Shown piece by piece: positions 16,489-24,687 of a DNA stretch of 37,008 bases; positions within the stretch are counted from its first letter, which is position 1, and every line of letters begins with the position of its first letter. The position numbers were made by a program, and so were the translations under genes. A model generated the notes under the pieces. The model made no database searches. It was not told where the DNA came from and saw nothing but the letters and a program-made list of their open reading frames with translations. This DNA comes from Planctomyces sp. (GTDB lineage Bacteria; Planctomycetota; Planctomycetia; Planctomycetales; Planctomycetaceae). The stretch spans positions 1 through 37,008 of the forward strand of contig SXKJ01000151.1 in assembly GCA_005778115.1 (NCBI GenBank), read 5' to 3'.

Positions 16489-16560
16489 TTTGGAGTGCGG
16501 TGTGTCAGCACCGATTTCAACTGAGCGACCCAAAGCGGTGCTGACACACCGCACTCCAAA
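16489..16560. repeat. Perfect 25-base inverted repeat between two genes
   Basis: The arms at 16489-16513 (starting TTTGGAGTGCGGTG) and 16536-16560 (ending CACCGCACTCCAAA) pair without mismatch around a 22-base loop. It starts one base after the PPC gene stop on the minus strand and lies before the cytochrome gene. It may lower read-through or stabilise the upstream message. No T-run is present. Confidence 0.9.
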
Positions 16561-16561
16561 G

Positions 16562-19500
16562 CTATTTCGCAACGTTGATGGCGACGGCTCCATCTGAGGC
16601 GGCCACCGCTCCATCGAAGTCCGCGGATGCGCGGATGACGGCATTGGCGATCGCGCCTTCGGTCGCGTCGCCTGCGGCGGTGACGATGATCGCGCCTTCG
16701 GCTTTGTCGGCCGGGATCGTCACTTTCTCGGCGGAGAGTCCGACCGTGCCGGGAGGCGGCACGAGTTCGAGAGTCACTGGCCCCGCGAATCCGTTGACGC
16801 GCTGGATGGTGACTTTGACTTCGACCTTGTCTCCACGCTTGACCGCTCCGCCGTTGGCCGGAGCGGTCGTGACGTTTACGGCATTGGGCTTCACGGTAAT
16901 GACGATGGGAGTCGACGGGGTAAAGACATTGACGGCGTTGGCTTTGGTGGCCGTGTTGGCGTCGGCGAGAGCCTTCTCTTTGGCAGCCTTGTCAGCCAGA
17001 GCCGCTTTGTTCTTGTCGTCGGCCACTTTCGCGTCCGCTTCGCCCTTCGTCTTGGCAGCAATGGCAGCCTTGTTCGCGGCGTCGGAATCGGCGAGAGCTT
17101 TGTCGGCGACAGCCAATGCGTCCGTCGCCTTCTTAGCTTCCTCTTGAGCGGCCGTGAGCGCCTTCGCGGTCGCTTCCTTGTCCGCGTCGGTCGTGGCTTT
17201 GTCTTTGGCTTCGGTCGCCTTCTTCACGGCTTCGGTGGTTACGGTGACTTTCTTTGCAGCCGCCTCTTTGTCTGTGGTCGCCTTCTTGAAAGCCGCGTCC
17301 GTCTCGACGGCCTTCTTGGTGACGGCGTCTTTTTCGGCGTTGGCTTTGGTCAACGCTTCGGTGGCTTGAGTCGCGGCAGCAACGGACAGATCCAGTGCGG
17401 CCTTCGCCTTGTCGGCAAGCTCCGGCCGACGACGGTATTGCACGGCGGCGGTGGCCTTCATGTAAAGCGTGTAGGTTCCGACCGGCACGTTGTTCGGCAG
17501 GAAGACGCGATAGACCCCTTCGGCCGCACCCTTATTGATTGGCTTGTTCTCTGCTTGCGCGTTCTGAGGAGTGCCGACAAACGTCAGGGTTACGTTTTCA
17601 TCGAAACCGTTTCGCTTGAGGAGCTTCACCGGAACGAGAATCTGCCGGTTGTGATTGGCATCGACTCGGAAGACGTCCGTGTTCACTTGGAAGGGGTAGG
17701 CTTCCGGCGTGATCGCCAGGCACAGGTCTCGTGAGAGACGCGAGATTGGGCCAGCCACCGCAGCGTTGCCATCCCAAACCGTTGTGGCGGCTCGGCCGAC
17801 GTGGGCGACGTCACGAGCCGCGGCCTTTTGGGCAGCAATCGCAGCCGTCACCGCCGCGTTGGCGTCCGCGATTCTCTTCTCGGCCGCGGCTTGAGCGTCC
17901 GTCGCGGTCTTGAGTTTCGCGACGGACTGATCGTGTTCCGTGACTGCTTTGGTCTTGGCTTGCTCTGTGGTCTTCAAAACATTGGCCGTATCGGTGGCCG
18001 CCTTGTCGGCGACCGTCTTCTCTTGCACCGCTGCTTTCGTGGCGGCGTCGGCTTCGTTCGCCGTTTTCTCTGCCGCCGCGAATGCGTCTTTCAGTTCTTG
18101 CTTGTCCTTGTCTTTATCGAGTTCCGTTTTGGCCGCCGCAAGTTTGTCGATCGCGACCTTGAGTGCGGCCGCGGTGTCCGTCGCTTTCTTATCAGAGACG
18201 ACCTTCGCGTCGGCCGCTTTCTTGGCGAGATCGGCGTCGGCGGTGAACTTCGTCTCAGCAGCCTGTCGTGTGACGAGGAATTTCTTATCATCCTCGGCCG
18301 CCTTGGCGGCGTCTTGCTGAGTCTTCGGCAACGCATCGACAGCCGGCTTCACAGCCGCTTTGGCGTCCGCGACCGCTTTGACCTTGGCGTTATCTTCAAT
18401 GCGAGCTTTCGCCACGATCTTCGCGAAGCCAAATGTTCCGTCGGCCGCGTCCTCAGTTGCCGAGAACACGATCGTGGCATTCGTCTGGCCGGGGCCGATG
18501 CTCGTTCCCTTGCAAGTGATCCCTGGCGGCAAGTTTTCTACGGTGACATCAATCGTGCCGTTGTAGCCGTCGCGGCGGTACGCGATGACTCGGCAAGAAA
18601 GGTTCTCCCCTTTACGGAGGTTGGCGGGATACGTTGCGGCAGTCGTGTTGTTGTCGGCCAGTGGAGATTCCGGCAACACGACCACTTTGAAGTCGGGAGC
18701 TTCTTTGCGAATCGACAGTCGGTAGACCATGCGAGCGTCACCGCGTGACTCGTAATAGCGGTCACGGATCGTCAGCCGATAAGTTCCGTCGGCCGGCACC
18801 ACAAACTGAAACGCCGGGTCGTCGCTGAGCGTCTCGAAGACGTTTGGGATCAAGTTTACTCCCGTGTCGTCCTGAGCCGTAATCCGCTGGACCGTCTCGA
18901 CCCCTTTGTCGTCTTTCGTGACTCGGTCGAGCGTGATGTAAGGATCGGCCTGGGAGCCGTGCCGGTCGCCGAACGCTTCAATCCAATAGACCTCTTGAGC
19001 CTTCGCGTCGAACGTGAAGAAGTCCACGTCACGGCGAGCCTGAAACTGCCCGGCGACTTCGGCAGGGACGGTAATCTTGTTGGCTTGAGCTGGTGCGTCG
19101 TTCGGTTCTTGTTCCAATCCGACCGGTGCGGGAGCGACAAACATCGTCAGAGGATTCGCATTACCGGCGGGGGTGTTCCAAACATAGCTGAAGGCATCCA
19201 CTCCCCCTTGGATCGCGCCGAGGTTGTCGGCTGCTTGGGTGTTCTCGGCATCGCCCGGCACCGTAACGGACACGGCGACCTTTTCGAGCGGCCGGCCATC
19301 GACGCTGACTCCGGCCGGTTGCCCGCCGGGAAGATTGCGGCCGAAGAGTGTGACCTGCGAATTCGATCCTGCCACGCCAGCGGGAGGCAACGCGAAGTCG
19401 ATGTAGGGGCCTGTCGTGACGGTCAGCCGATAGAAGTGATCGACACTGCCGCCATAGACCTGGTCGATGATTCGCAGGAAGTAATCACCGTCGGCCGGAA

Positions 19501-20188
19501 GTGTCACGTCGAGCACCGCATCTCGTCTTCCGGCACTACGAGAAAATGCCAAACGACGACCGGTTTGAACGGCCTGGGGACTCGGAGCCGCGGCCGCACC
19601 TGCCGCTGGGGGCGGAACGACGCCCGCTGCATCGTAGAGTTCGATTTGTGCTTTGAGCTTCGAGTCGATGCGACCAGCCTGGCAAAGACACAAGACCCGC
19701 TGTCCCGCCTTGCCGGTGAATTTGAAGTAGTCGTAGGCACTGCCGTCGGTGCGGCCGTTGACCGTCGAATTCAGCTCGACCGGCGTCGCCTGTTCGCGGG
19801 CGTTGTTCGGTTCGAGCTCGTTGATCTCTTTGCGTGACCCGACGACGAAGCTGCGCGGATTGCTGACGCCGAAACGTCCGCTGAATCGGACTTCATAGAT
19901 TCCATCCGGCACGCCCGCCGCGACAGTGACGACAAACGTGCTGGCGACGGGAGTCTTCACACCGTTGGCATCGGTGACCTTCTGCGCGGCCGTGATTCCC
20001 GGATGGTTGAAGATCAACCGATTGGCCTCATCCATCTCCGCACCGTTGGAGATGGCGACTTCCGTAGCCACGCCGACCTGTGCTCCCGGCGGGAACACCG
20101 AAAACAACTTCGCCTGGGGAAGTTGAGCGAACGCGGACGTCGCTCCGATCAAGGCCGTGGCGGCAACGAACGCAAAAGTGCGAGTCAT
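16562..20188 (-). CDS. PPC-domain exported protein with two long coiled coils
   Basis: About 1208 residues with a signal peptide (MTRTFAFVAATALIGATSAF). An N-terminal Ig-like part (about 25-100) is followed by two pre-peptidase C-terminal (PPC) domains, each opening with an ELEPNN or EQEPND motif (about 110-270 and 359-499). An Ig-like segment follows. A coiled coil rich in Ala, Lys, Asp and Thr runs from about 596 to 803, a beta segment follows, and a second coiled coil runs from about 926 to 1086. A C-terminal beta domain ends the protein. There is no protease domain. The coiled coils resemble the one in the neighbouring cytochrome/WD40 protein, which suggests that the two bind. The start is ATG 20188, where the signal peptide begins, with GAGAG upstream. 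It follows the DUF1549 gene by about 145 bases. Confidence 0.88.
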   Translation of the reverse strand: MTRTFAFVAATALIGATSAFAQLPQAKLFSVFPPGAQVGVATEVAISNGAEMDEANRLIFNHPGITAAQKVTDANGVKTPVASTFVVTVAAGVPDGIYEVRFSGRFGVSNPRSFVVGSRKEINELEPNNAREQATPVELNSTVNGRTDGSAYDYFKFTGKAGQRVLCLCQAGRIDSKLKAQIELYDAAGVVPPPAAGAAAAPSPQAVQTGRRLAFSRSAGRRDAVLDVTLPADGDYFLRIIDQVYGGSVDHFYRLTVTTGPYIDFALPPAGVAGSNSQVTLFGRNLPGGQPAGVSVDGRPLEKVAVSVTVPGDAENTQAADNLGAIQGGVDAFSYVWNTPAGNANPLTMFVAPAPVGLEQEPNDAPAQANKITVPAEVAGQFQARRDVDFFTFDAKAQEVYWIEAFGDRHGSQADPYITLDRVTKDDKGVETVQRITAQDDTGVNLIPNVFETLSDDPAFQFVVPADGTYRLTIRDRYYESRGDARMVYRLSIRKEAPDFKVVVLPESPLADNNTTAATYPANLRKGENLSCRVIAYRRDGYNGTIDVTVENLPPGITCKGTSIGPGQTNATIVFSATEDAADGTFGFAKIVAKARIEDNAKVKAVADAKAAVKPAVDALPKTQQDAAKAAEDDKKFLVTRQAAETKFTADADLAKKAADAKVVSDKKATDTAAALKVAIDKLAAAKTELDKDKDKQELKDAFAAAEKTANEADAATKAAVQEKTVADKAATDTANVLKTTEQAKTKAVTEHDQSVAKLKTATDAQAAAEKRIADANAAVTAAIAAQKAAARDVAHVGRAATTVWDGNAAVAGPISRLSRDLCLAITPEAYPFQVNTDVFRVDANHNRQILVPVKLLKRNGFDENVTLTFVGTPQNAQAENKPINKGAAEGVYRVFLPNNVPVGTYTLYMKATAAVQYRRRPELADKAKAALDLSVAAATQATEALTKANAEKDAVTKKAVETDAAFKKATTDKEAAAKKVTVTTEAVKKATEAKDKATTDADKEATAKALTAAQEEAKKATDALAVADKALADSDAANKAAIAAKTKGEADAKVADDKNKAALADKAAKEKALADANTATKANAVNVFTPSTPIVITVKPNAVNVTTAPANGGAVKRGDKVEVKVTIQRVNGFAGPVTLELVPPPGTVGLSAEKVTIPADKAEGAIIVTAAGDATEGAIANAVIRASADFDGAVAASDGAVAINVAK

Positions 20189-20334
20189 GGCAACTCTCAT
20201 CAAGGAAGGCGGGAAAAGTCTGAGGCTTAAAAAATGACAGAGGAATGTGGGCAGGGGAATGAGCTCGATTGAAGTCGATTCACTCCGGTGCCTCCATTCC
20301 TCTGCCAAGTGCTTTCATCGAAACGACGAACGAA

Positions 20335-22842
20335 TTAGTGGTTGAACAAGAACTCTTTCGTGTTGATGAGTGCCCACAGGATGTCCTCGTAGGCAACCTT
20401 CGGGGCCGCTTCGTGCTTGGCGAGGTGGGCCAACGCGATCTTGGTCTCGTCGGCGTTCGGTTCGCGGGAGTAGACCCAGCGGTACATCTCCTTGACCTTC
20501 TCCTCGTGCGTGCGGACTTTGTCATTGGCCATCGTGGTCGCTCGGCCGGAAGCGTTCGCGATCTTGTCTTGCACTTCGCTGCTGTTGAGTAGGTGCAGGC
20601 TTTGAGCGAGGTTCGCCTCTTGCGAGCGTTCACATTCGCAGGCGGTGTCCCCTTGCGGTTGACCGAAGACCTTCAAGAAATACGGGCCGATGCTGGCGTC
20701 CGGCAGTTGCACGGCCTTCGTGCCGGGGGGCAGCGAGCCGAAGTTCTGCGTGGTGTTCGTGACGCGATGGAAGCCGTCGTAGAGCACCTCGGCCGTCAGA
20801 CGTTTTGGGTAGTAGCGGGAGAAGTTTTGCTTGTCCTTCAAGTTGTAGTCGTTGGGCAGCGAGCTGAGTTGGTAGGTGCTCGACGAGGTAATCGTCTTGA
20901 CCAGCCACTTCAGGTTGAAGCCGCTCTCAATGAACCCCTTCGCCAGTTTGTCGAGCAGTTCCGGGTTCGAGGGGGGATTCGTCTCACGCATATCGTCTTC
21001 CGGTTCGACGATGCCGCGATCGAAGAAGTGTTTCCAGTAGCGATTGACAACAGACTTCGCGAAGAACGGGTTGTTCTTGTCGGCCATCCAATCGGCGAGG
21101 AAATGTCGCGGATCGCGATCGGCGGCGATCTCCAGAGCAGGCGAGCCAAGTCCCGTCGGCTTTAGTGACTGACCGTTACGCGGGTTCGTCGCGGCGGCCA
21201 CACCGTCATTGTGGAAGACACGCTTGTCGCGAGAAGCTTTCGCCATACCGGGCTCGAAAATGTTCTTCTTGCCAACTCGGGTGAAGAACGCACTGAAACC
21301 GTAGTAGTCGTTCTGGCTCCATTTCTCGAACGGATGGTGGTGGCAGCGAGCACATTGAATTCGCAGGCCGAGGAACAACTGGGCCGCGTCTTCGACTTGT
21401 TCGTTGTTCTCGTCCACTTCGCGGTACCACACAACCGCTGGGTTCGTGGCCGAGTCACCCGAAGCCGTCAGCACTTCGCGGACGATCTGGTCGTAGGGCT
21501 TGTTCTCGTAGAGGTTCGACCAAATCCATTGATAGAAACCGTAGGTCGCGGAGTTGTCGTCCAGGGTGCGGTTCTTGTTCCGCAAGACGAGGTTCCATTT
21601 GTTAGCGAAGTAGTCGGCGTAGTCAGTCGACTCGAGCAGCCGATCAACCAGCTTGTCTCGCTTGGCCGGATCGGTGTCGGCGAGGAATGCTCGGACTTGT
21701 TCTTCGGTTGGCAGCGTGCCACTGACATCGATCGAAACGCGGCGCAGAAAGGTCGCATCGTCAGCCAGCGGTGACGGCGGAATGCCGAGCACCTTCAGTT
21801 TGCCGAAGACGGCTTCATCGATGAAGCCTTTGGCCGTCGGAATGGTGCCGATGTCGGCACCGAGAGGAATCGTTGCACGAAATGTCGAGACAGTTCCTTG
21901 ATACCGCGCCATGATCGCGACCTCTCCGGCGAGGTCGAGCGTCTTGATCATGCCGGTGTTCGTGGCTTCGGCCATTTCGGTGTCGTTGGCTTCAAACAGA
22001 GCCATCCGAGTCACGTCTTCGGTCGTGCCGTCGCTGTAGGTCGCGATGACCGTGATCTGCTGATCGGCTCCACGATCCATGACCCGGCTTTCGGGCAAAC
22101 ACTTGATGCCGGCGACGTAAGCGTCCTTGTCGGAACCGTATGGCATTCCTTGCTCAACCCAGCGTGAGATCAAGCGGAACTCGTAGCTATCGACGTCCAT
22201 TCGCTTGCCGCCGCCGTGTGGCGAGCGGCCAGTGGCCTTCATCAACAGCAAGCTTTCGGAGGGAGACGAGGGGAAGAGACGTCGTCCGCGATTCTCTTTG
22301 ACGAGGAACTCGTGATCCTCATCGGGATAGAAACCAAGCAGCGAGAGCTTGAATCCGTTTTGCCCGGACGCCTTGCCGTGGCAGCCACCGCTATTGCAGC
22401 CGAGCTTCGTGAAGATCGGGACGATCTGGTTCTTAAAGTTGATGGGGATTTGGTTCTCGACTCCCTCGACGTGAATCGAGGCCGAGACGTTTAAGCCGTT
22501 GCCGGTGACTTTCAACGTGACATCGCCGTCTTTAATCGGCGTGATCAACCCGGTCGCATCGACGTTGACGATCCCCGCCGGTTCGGCGGAGTACTGCACC
22601 TTACGGGTGTGGTCGCGAAGCTGGCCACTGGAGTAATTGCCGGTGACATAAACTTGCTGGCGGGCGTCTCGGCCTCGCAGCACGATGGGCTTGCCGTCCA
22701 CCGTTGGCTCCACTTTCAGAGCGGAGAGCTGTCCCGGATCGCCCAATCCCTTGGGTTTCGCGGGTTCCGCAAACGCGGAGTTGAGGGTCGCGAACGCACT
22801 CGCGGCGGTCACGGCGAACAGCAAACGATTCGTCATCCTCAT
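20335..22842 (-). CDS. DUF1549/DUF1553 cytochrome-like exported protein
   Basis: The 835-residue protein is of the DUF1549/DUF1553 planctomycete type. A signal peptide is followed by a Big2-type Ig domain (about 40-125) and a haem-like motif C149-x4-C154-H155 (CNSGGCHG). A second Ig-like part follows, then DUF1549 (from about 340, VFGKLKVLGIPPSPLADDATF). C497-x2-C500-H501 (CARCHHHPFE) and DUF1553 (KSVVNRYWKHFFDRG, later DILWALINTKEFLFNH) complete it. These proteins are often paired with DUF1501 partners; here the partners are instead a PPC protein and a cytochrome/WD40 protein. Their role is unknown; haem binding is likely. TAGGAG lies six bases before the ATG. It is the first gene of the set. 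Confidence 0.95.
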   Translation of the reverse strand: MRMTNRLLFAVTAASAFATLNSAFAEPAKPKGLGDPGQLSALKVEPTVDGKPIVLRGRDARQQVYVTGNYSSGQLRDHTRKVQYSAEPAGIVNVDATGLITPIKDGDVTLKVTGNGLNVSASIHVEGVENQIPINFKNQIVPIFTKLGCNSGGCHGKASGQNGFKLSLLGFYPDEDHEFLVKENRGRRLFPSSPSESLLLMKATGRSPHGGGKRMDVDSYEFRLISRWVEQGMPYGSDKDAYVAGIKCLPESRVMDRGADQQITVIATYSDGTTEDVTRMALFEANDTEMAEATNTGMIKTLDLAGEVAIMARYQGTVSTFRATIPLGADIGTIPTAKGFIDEAVFGKLKVLGIPPSPLADDATFLRRVSIDVSGTLPTEEQVRAFLADTDPAKRDKLVDRLLESTDYADYFANKWNLVLRNKNRTLDDNSATYGFYQWIWSNLYENKPYDQIVREVLTASGDSATNPAVVWYREVDENNEQVEDAAQLFLGLRIQCARCHHHPFEKWSQNDYYGFSAFFTRVGKKNIFEPGMAKASRDKRVFHNDGVAAATNPRNGQSLKPTGLGSPALEIAADRDPRHFLADWMADKNNPFFAKSVVNRYWKHFFDRGIVEPEDDMRETNPPSNPELLDKLAKGFIESGFNLKWLVKTITSSSTYQLSSLPNDYNLKDKQNFSRYYPKRLTAEVLYDGFHRVTNTTQNFGSLPPGTKAVQLPDASIGPYFLKVFGQPQGDTACECERSQEANLAQSLHLLNSSEVQDKIANASGRATTMANDKVRTHEEKVKEMYRWVYSREPNADETKIALAHLAKHEAAPKVAYEDILWALINTKEFLFNH

Positions 22843-23298
22843 GGATCGCTCCTATTTATGACGGAGGGCATCGGGAGGTCATCCCGCGTGAGACCAAGGC
22901 AATCAATCAAATCCTCGTTGGCATGAATCCAACAGAGGCACTGTTTTGTCAGATGAGGTTCAGTGGCGAGATCAGCAACGATCATCCGTTGCTGGTGGGT
23001 TTTCAGGAAGGTCGCAGGCAGGTCAGTGTCTTGGCAGGATATTCGTGTCAGGGAGCTTAGGCTGCGGATTCGTCAGGCACAACATATCAACGGTGGCTTG
23101 GATGTCAATTGGCGTTCCGGCTTCTGGATGAATCGGTTCGTTCGCGCGAAGGGTCGCTGTGGATTCCCTGGCTCGTCCTAAAGTTCAACTGGTTTTTGTC
23201 AGATATGCCGCGAGAGATTTCTCCGACGCATGGTCGAGCGATACAGTATTGCCCGTGTTCGAGGGCTCAAAGTCTCGATGAATAGCAAAGGTCTCGAA
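22843..23298. other. Divergent intergenic region
   Basis: It separates the minus-strand DUF1549 set from the plus-strand kinase-like gene, so it should hold both promoters. I cannot assign -35/-10 elements with confidence. No gene, strong hairpin or repeat was seen. Confidence 0.5.
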
Positions 23299-24504
23299 AT
23301 GAATTGCGACCAAGTTCGCCAGAGCGTGATTGATGGCGGCCTGATGCCTGCCGGAGCATTTGGCAAGGCCCTCTCGGATTGGTTGGCGACCAACCACGCC
23401 CTTGGCGACGGCGAGGGTCTGGTTCGCCTGTTGGTGAAGCAGCAGTTGCTGACCGAATTTCAGGCGAGCGGCCTTCTCGCGGGAATTCCCGGTCCCTATC
23501 GGCTGGGCCCATACGAAGTATTTGACCGTGTCGCAGCGGGCCGGTTGGGGATGCTTTTTCGAGCAAGGCATCCGGAGTTCGATCAAGCGGTCTCTCTCAA
23601 GATCTTTCCGTTTGACGTGTCGAGCGATCGTGAGCAAGCCGCGCGGTTGACTCGCGAGTTACGGATCGACGTGTTGGCGGATCATCCCAACGTCCTGCGA
23701 ACGTTTCAGGTCGGCCGAGCAGGTCGCATGGTCTATGCGGCTCTTGAAGATCTCCAAGGAGAAACGTTAGCGACACGATTGAAGCGTGAGGCGTTGACCG
23801 CCACGCCATCTCTGCCTCTGGGAGAAGCCTGCCGACTCATTCGCGAGGCTGCACTGGGCATGGCCTACTTGCATGAAATGGGAGTCGTCCTGCGTGACGT
23901 GCAGCCCGCCAATCTCTGGGTGACGTCTTCCGGACACATCAAGATCATGGAGTTCGGATCGGCTCACGATTCACTGGAGTTTCTCGATGACGCCGATTCA
24001 GTTTCCACTGATCAGTCGGACGAACTGCGCTGGAATTTCGATTACGTTTCGCCAGAGCAGGGGGATAATGACCAGGTGAGCGATGGCCGCAGCGACACTT
24101 ATTCGTTGGGTTGCGTCGCCTTTCACTGTCTGACGGGGCGAGTCGTCTTCGCCGACAAGAACCCGCTTCGAAAGATGATTCGCCACGCACGCGATCCGGC
24201 CCCCTCGGCGAGTGAATTCAATTCGTCGCTGCCGCAACCCGTCGTGGAATTGCTGGCGAAGATGTTGTCAAAGAAGCCTGCCGATCGACCGGCCACGGCG
24301 TCGCTGGTGGCAGATGTCTTGGAGCCGTTCTGCTCAGCGGCGGATTTGAATGAGGAGATCAACGCCTTGTCGGACATCGAAGTTCGGCCAGATTTCCTGG
24401 ACTGGGTCGGGGCGCTCGACTCCTTTGAGCAGATTGAAGAAATCCCGCAGACGGAAACCGATCCAGCGGTGGTCGACTTCATCCACTCGATGACCGGCGA
24501 GTGA
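23299..24504 (+). CDS. Serine/threonine kinase-like protein, probably a pseudokinase
   Basis: About 401 residues. The first 65 residues carry a LVKQQLLTEFQASGLLAG segment, usual ahead of planctomycete kinase domains. The kinase domain follows: a degenerate Gly loop (AAGRLG, 79-84), beta-3 Lys101, a helix-C Glu (about 120), and a catalytic loop LRDVQPAN with Asp200 and Asn205. The usual loop Lys is Gln202, and DFG reads MEFG with Glu218 for the metal-binding Asp. SPEQ and SDTYSLG (Asp267) are normal. No transmembrane or sensor domain follows, only an acidic tail. Loss of the DFG Asp and the loop Lys suggests weak or no phosphotransfer, so it may act as a scaffold. AAAGG lies seven bases before ATG 23299; ATG 23278 is an alternative. 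Confidence 0.85.
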   Translation: MNCDQVRQSVIDGGLMPAGAFGKALSDWLATNHALGDGEGLVRLLVKQQLLTEFQASGLLAGIPGPYRLGPYEVFDRVAAGRLGMLFRARHPEFDQAVSLKIFPFDVSSDREQAARLTRELRIDVLADHPNVLRTFQVGRAGRMVYAALEDLQGETLATRLKREALTATPSLPLGEACRLIREAALGMAYLHEMGVVLRDVQPANLWVTSSGHIKIMEFGSAHDSLEFLDDADSVSTDQSDELRWNFDYVSPEQGDNDQVSDGRSDTYSLGCVAFHCLTGRVVFADKNPLRKMIRHARDPAPSASEFNSSLPQPVVELLAKMLSKKPADRPATASLVADVLEPFCSAADLNEEINALSDIEVRPDFLDWVGALDSFEQIEEIPQTETDPAVVDFIHSMTGE

Positions 24505-24547
24505 ATGTTGGCGGTGAAAATGATCATTCGCGCGGACGCGAACGAGA

Positions 24548-24625
24548 CAGGCGAGCGGGGCGGCGTCAGCCCCCCGGTCAACGCGCCGCGGAACCGGGGG
24601 CGGGGCTGACGCCGCCCCGCTCGCC
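24548..24625. repeat. GC-rich palindromic element, copy 2
   Basis: The left side CAGGCGAGCGGGGCGGCGTC pairs with GACGCCGCCCCGCTCGCC on the right. Inside, CCCCCCGGT pairs with ACCGGGGG. It shares arms with the copy at 5385-5460. It lies between the kinase-like gene and ribBA, where it may end the first transcript. Confidence 0.85.
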
Positions 24626-24687
24626 AAAAATGTCTGATGACTGACCAGCGAGTTAGACCACTCAAACCAGGAAGCCTTGAGGACACG

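Noticed and set aside
17801-18748. 315-codon plus-strand frame opposite the PPC gene
   Set aside because: A Gly/Arg/Leu-rich shadow caused by the repetitive Ala/Lys/Asp codons of the coiled coil on the other strand.
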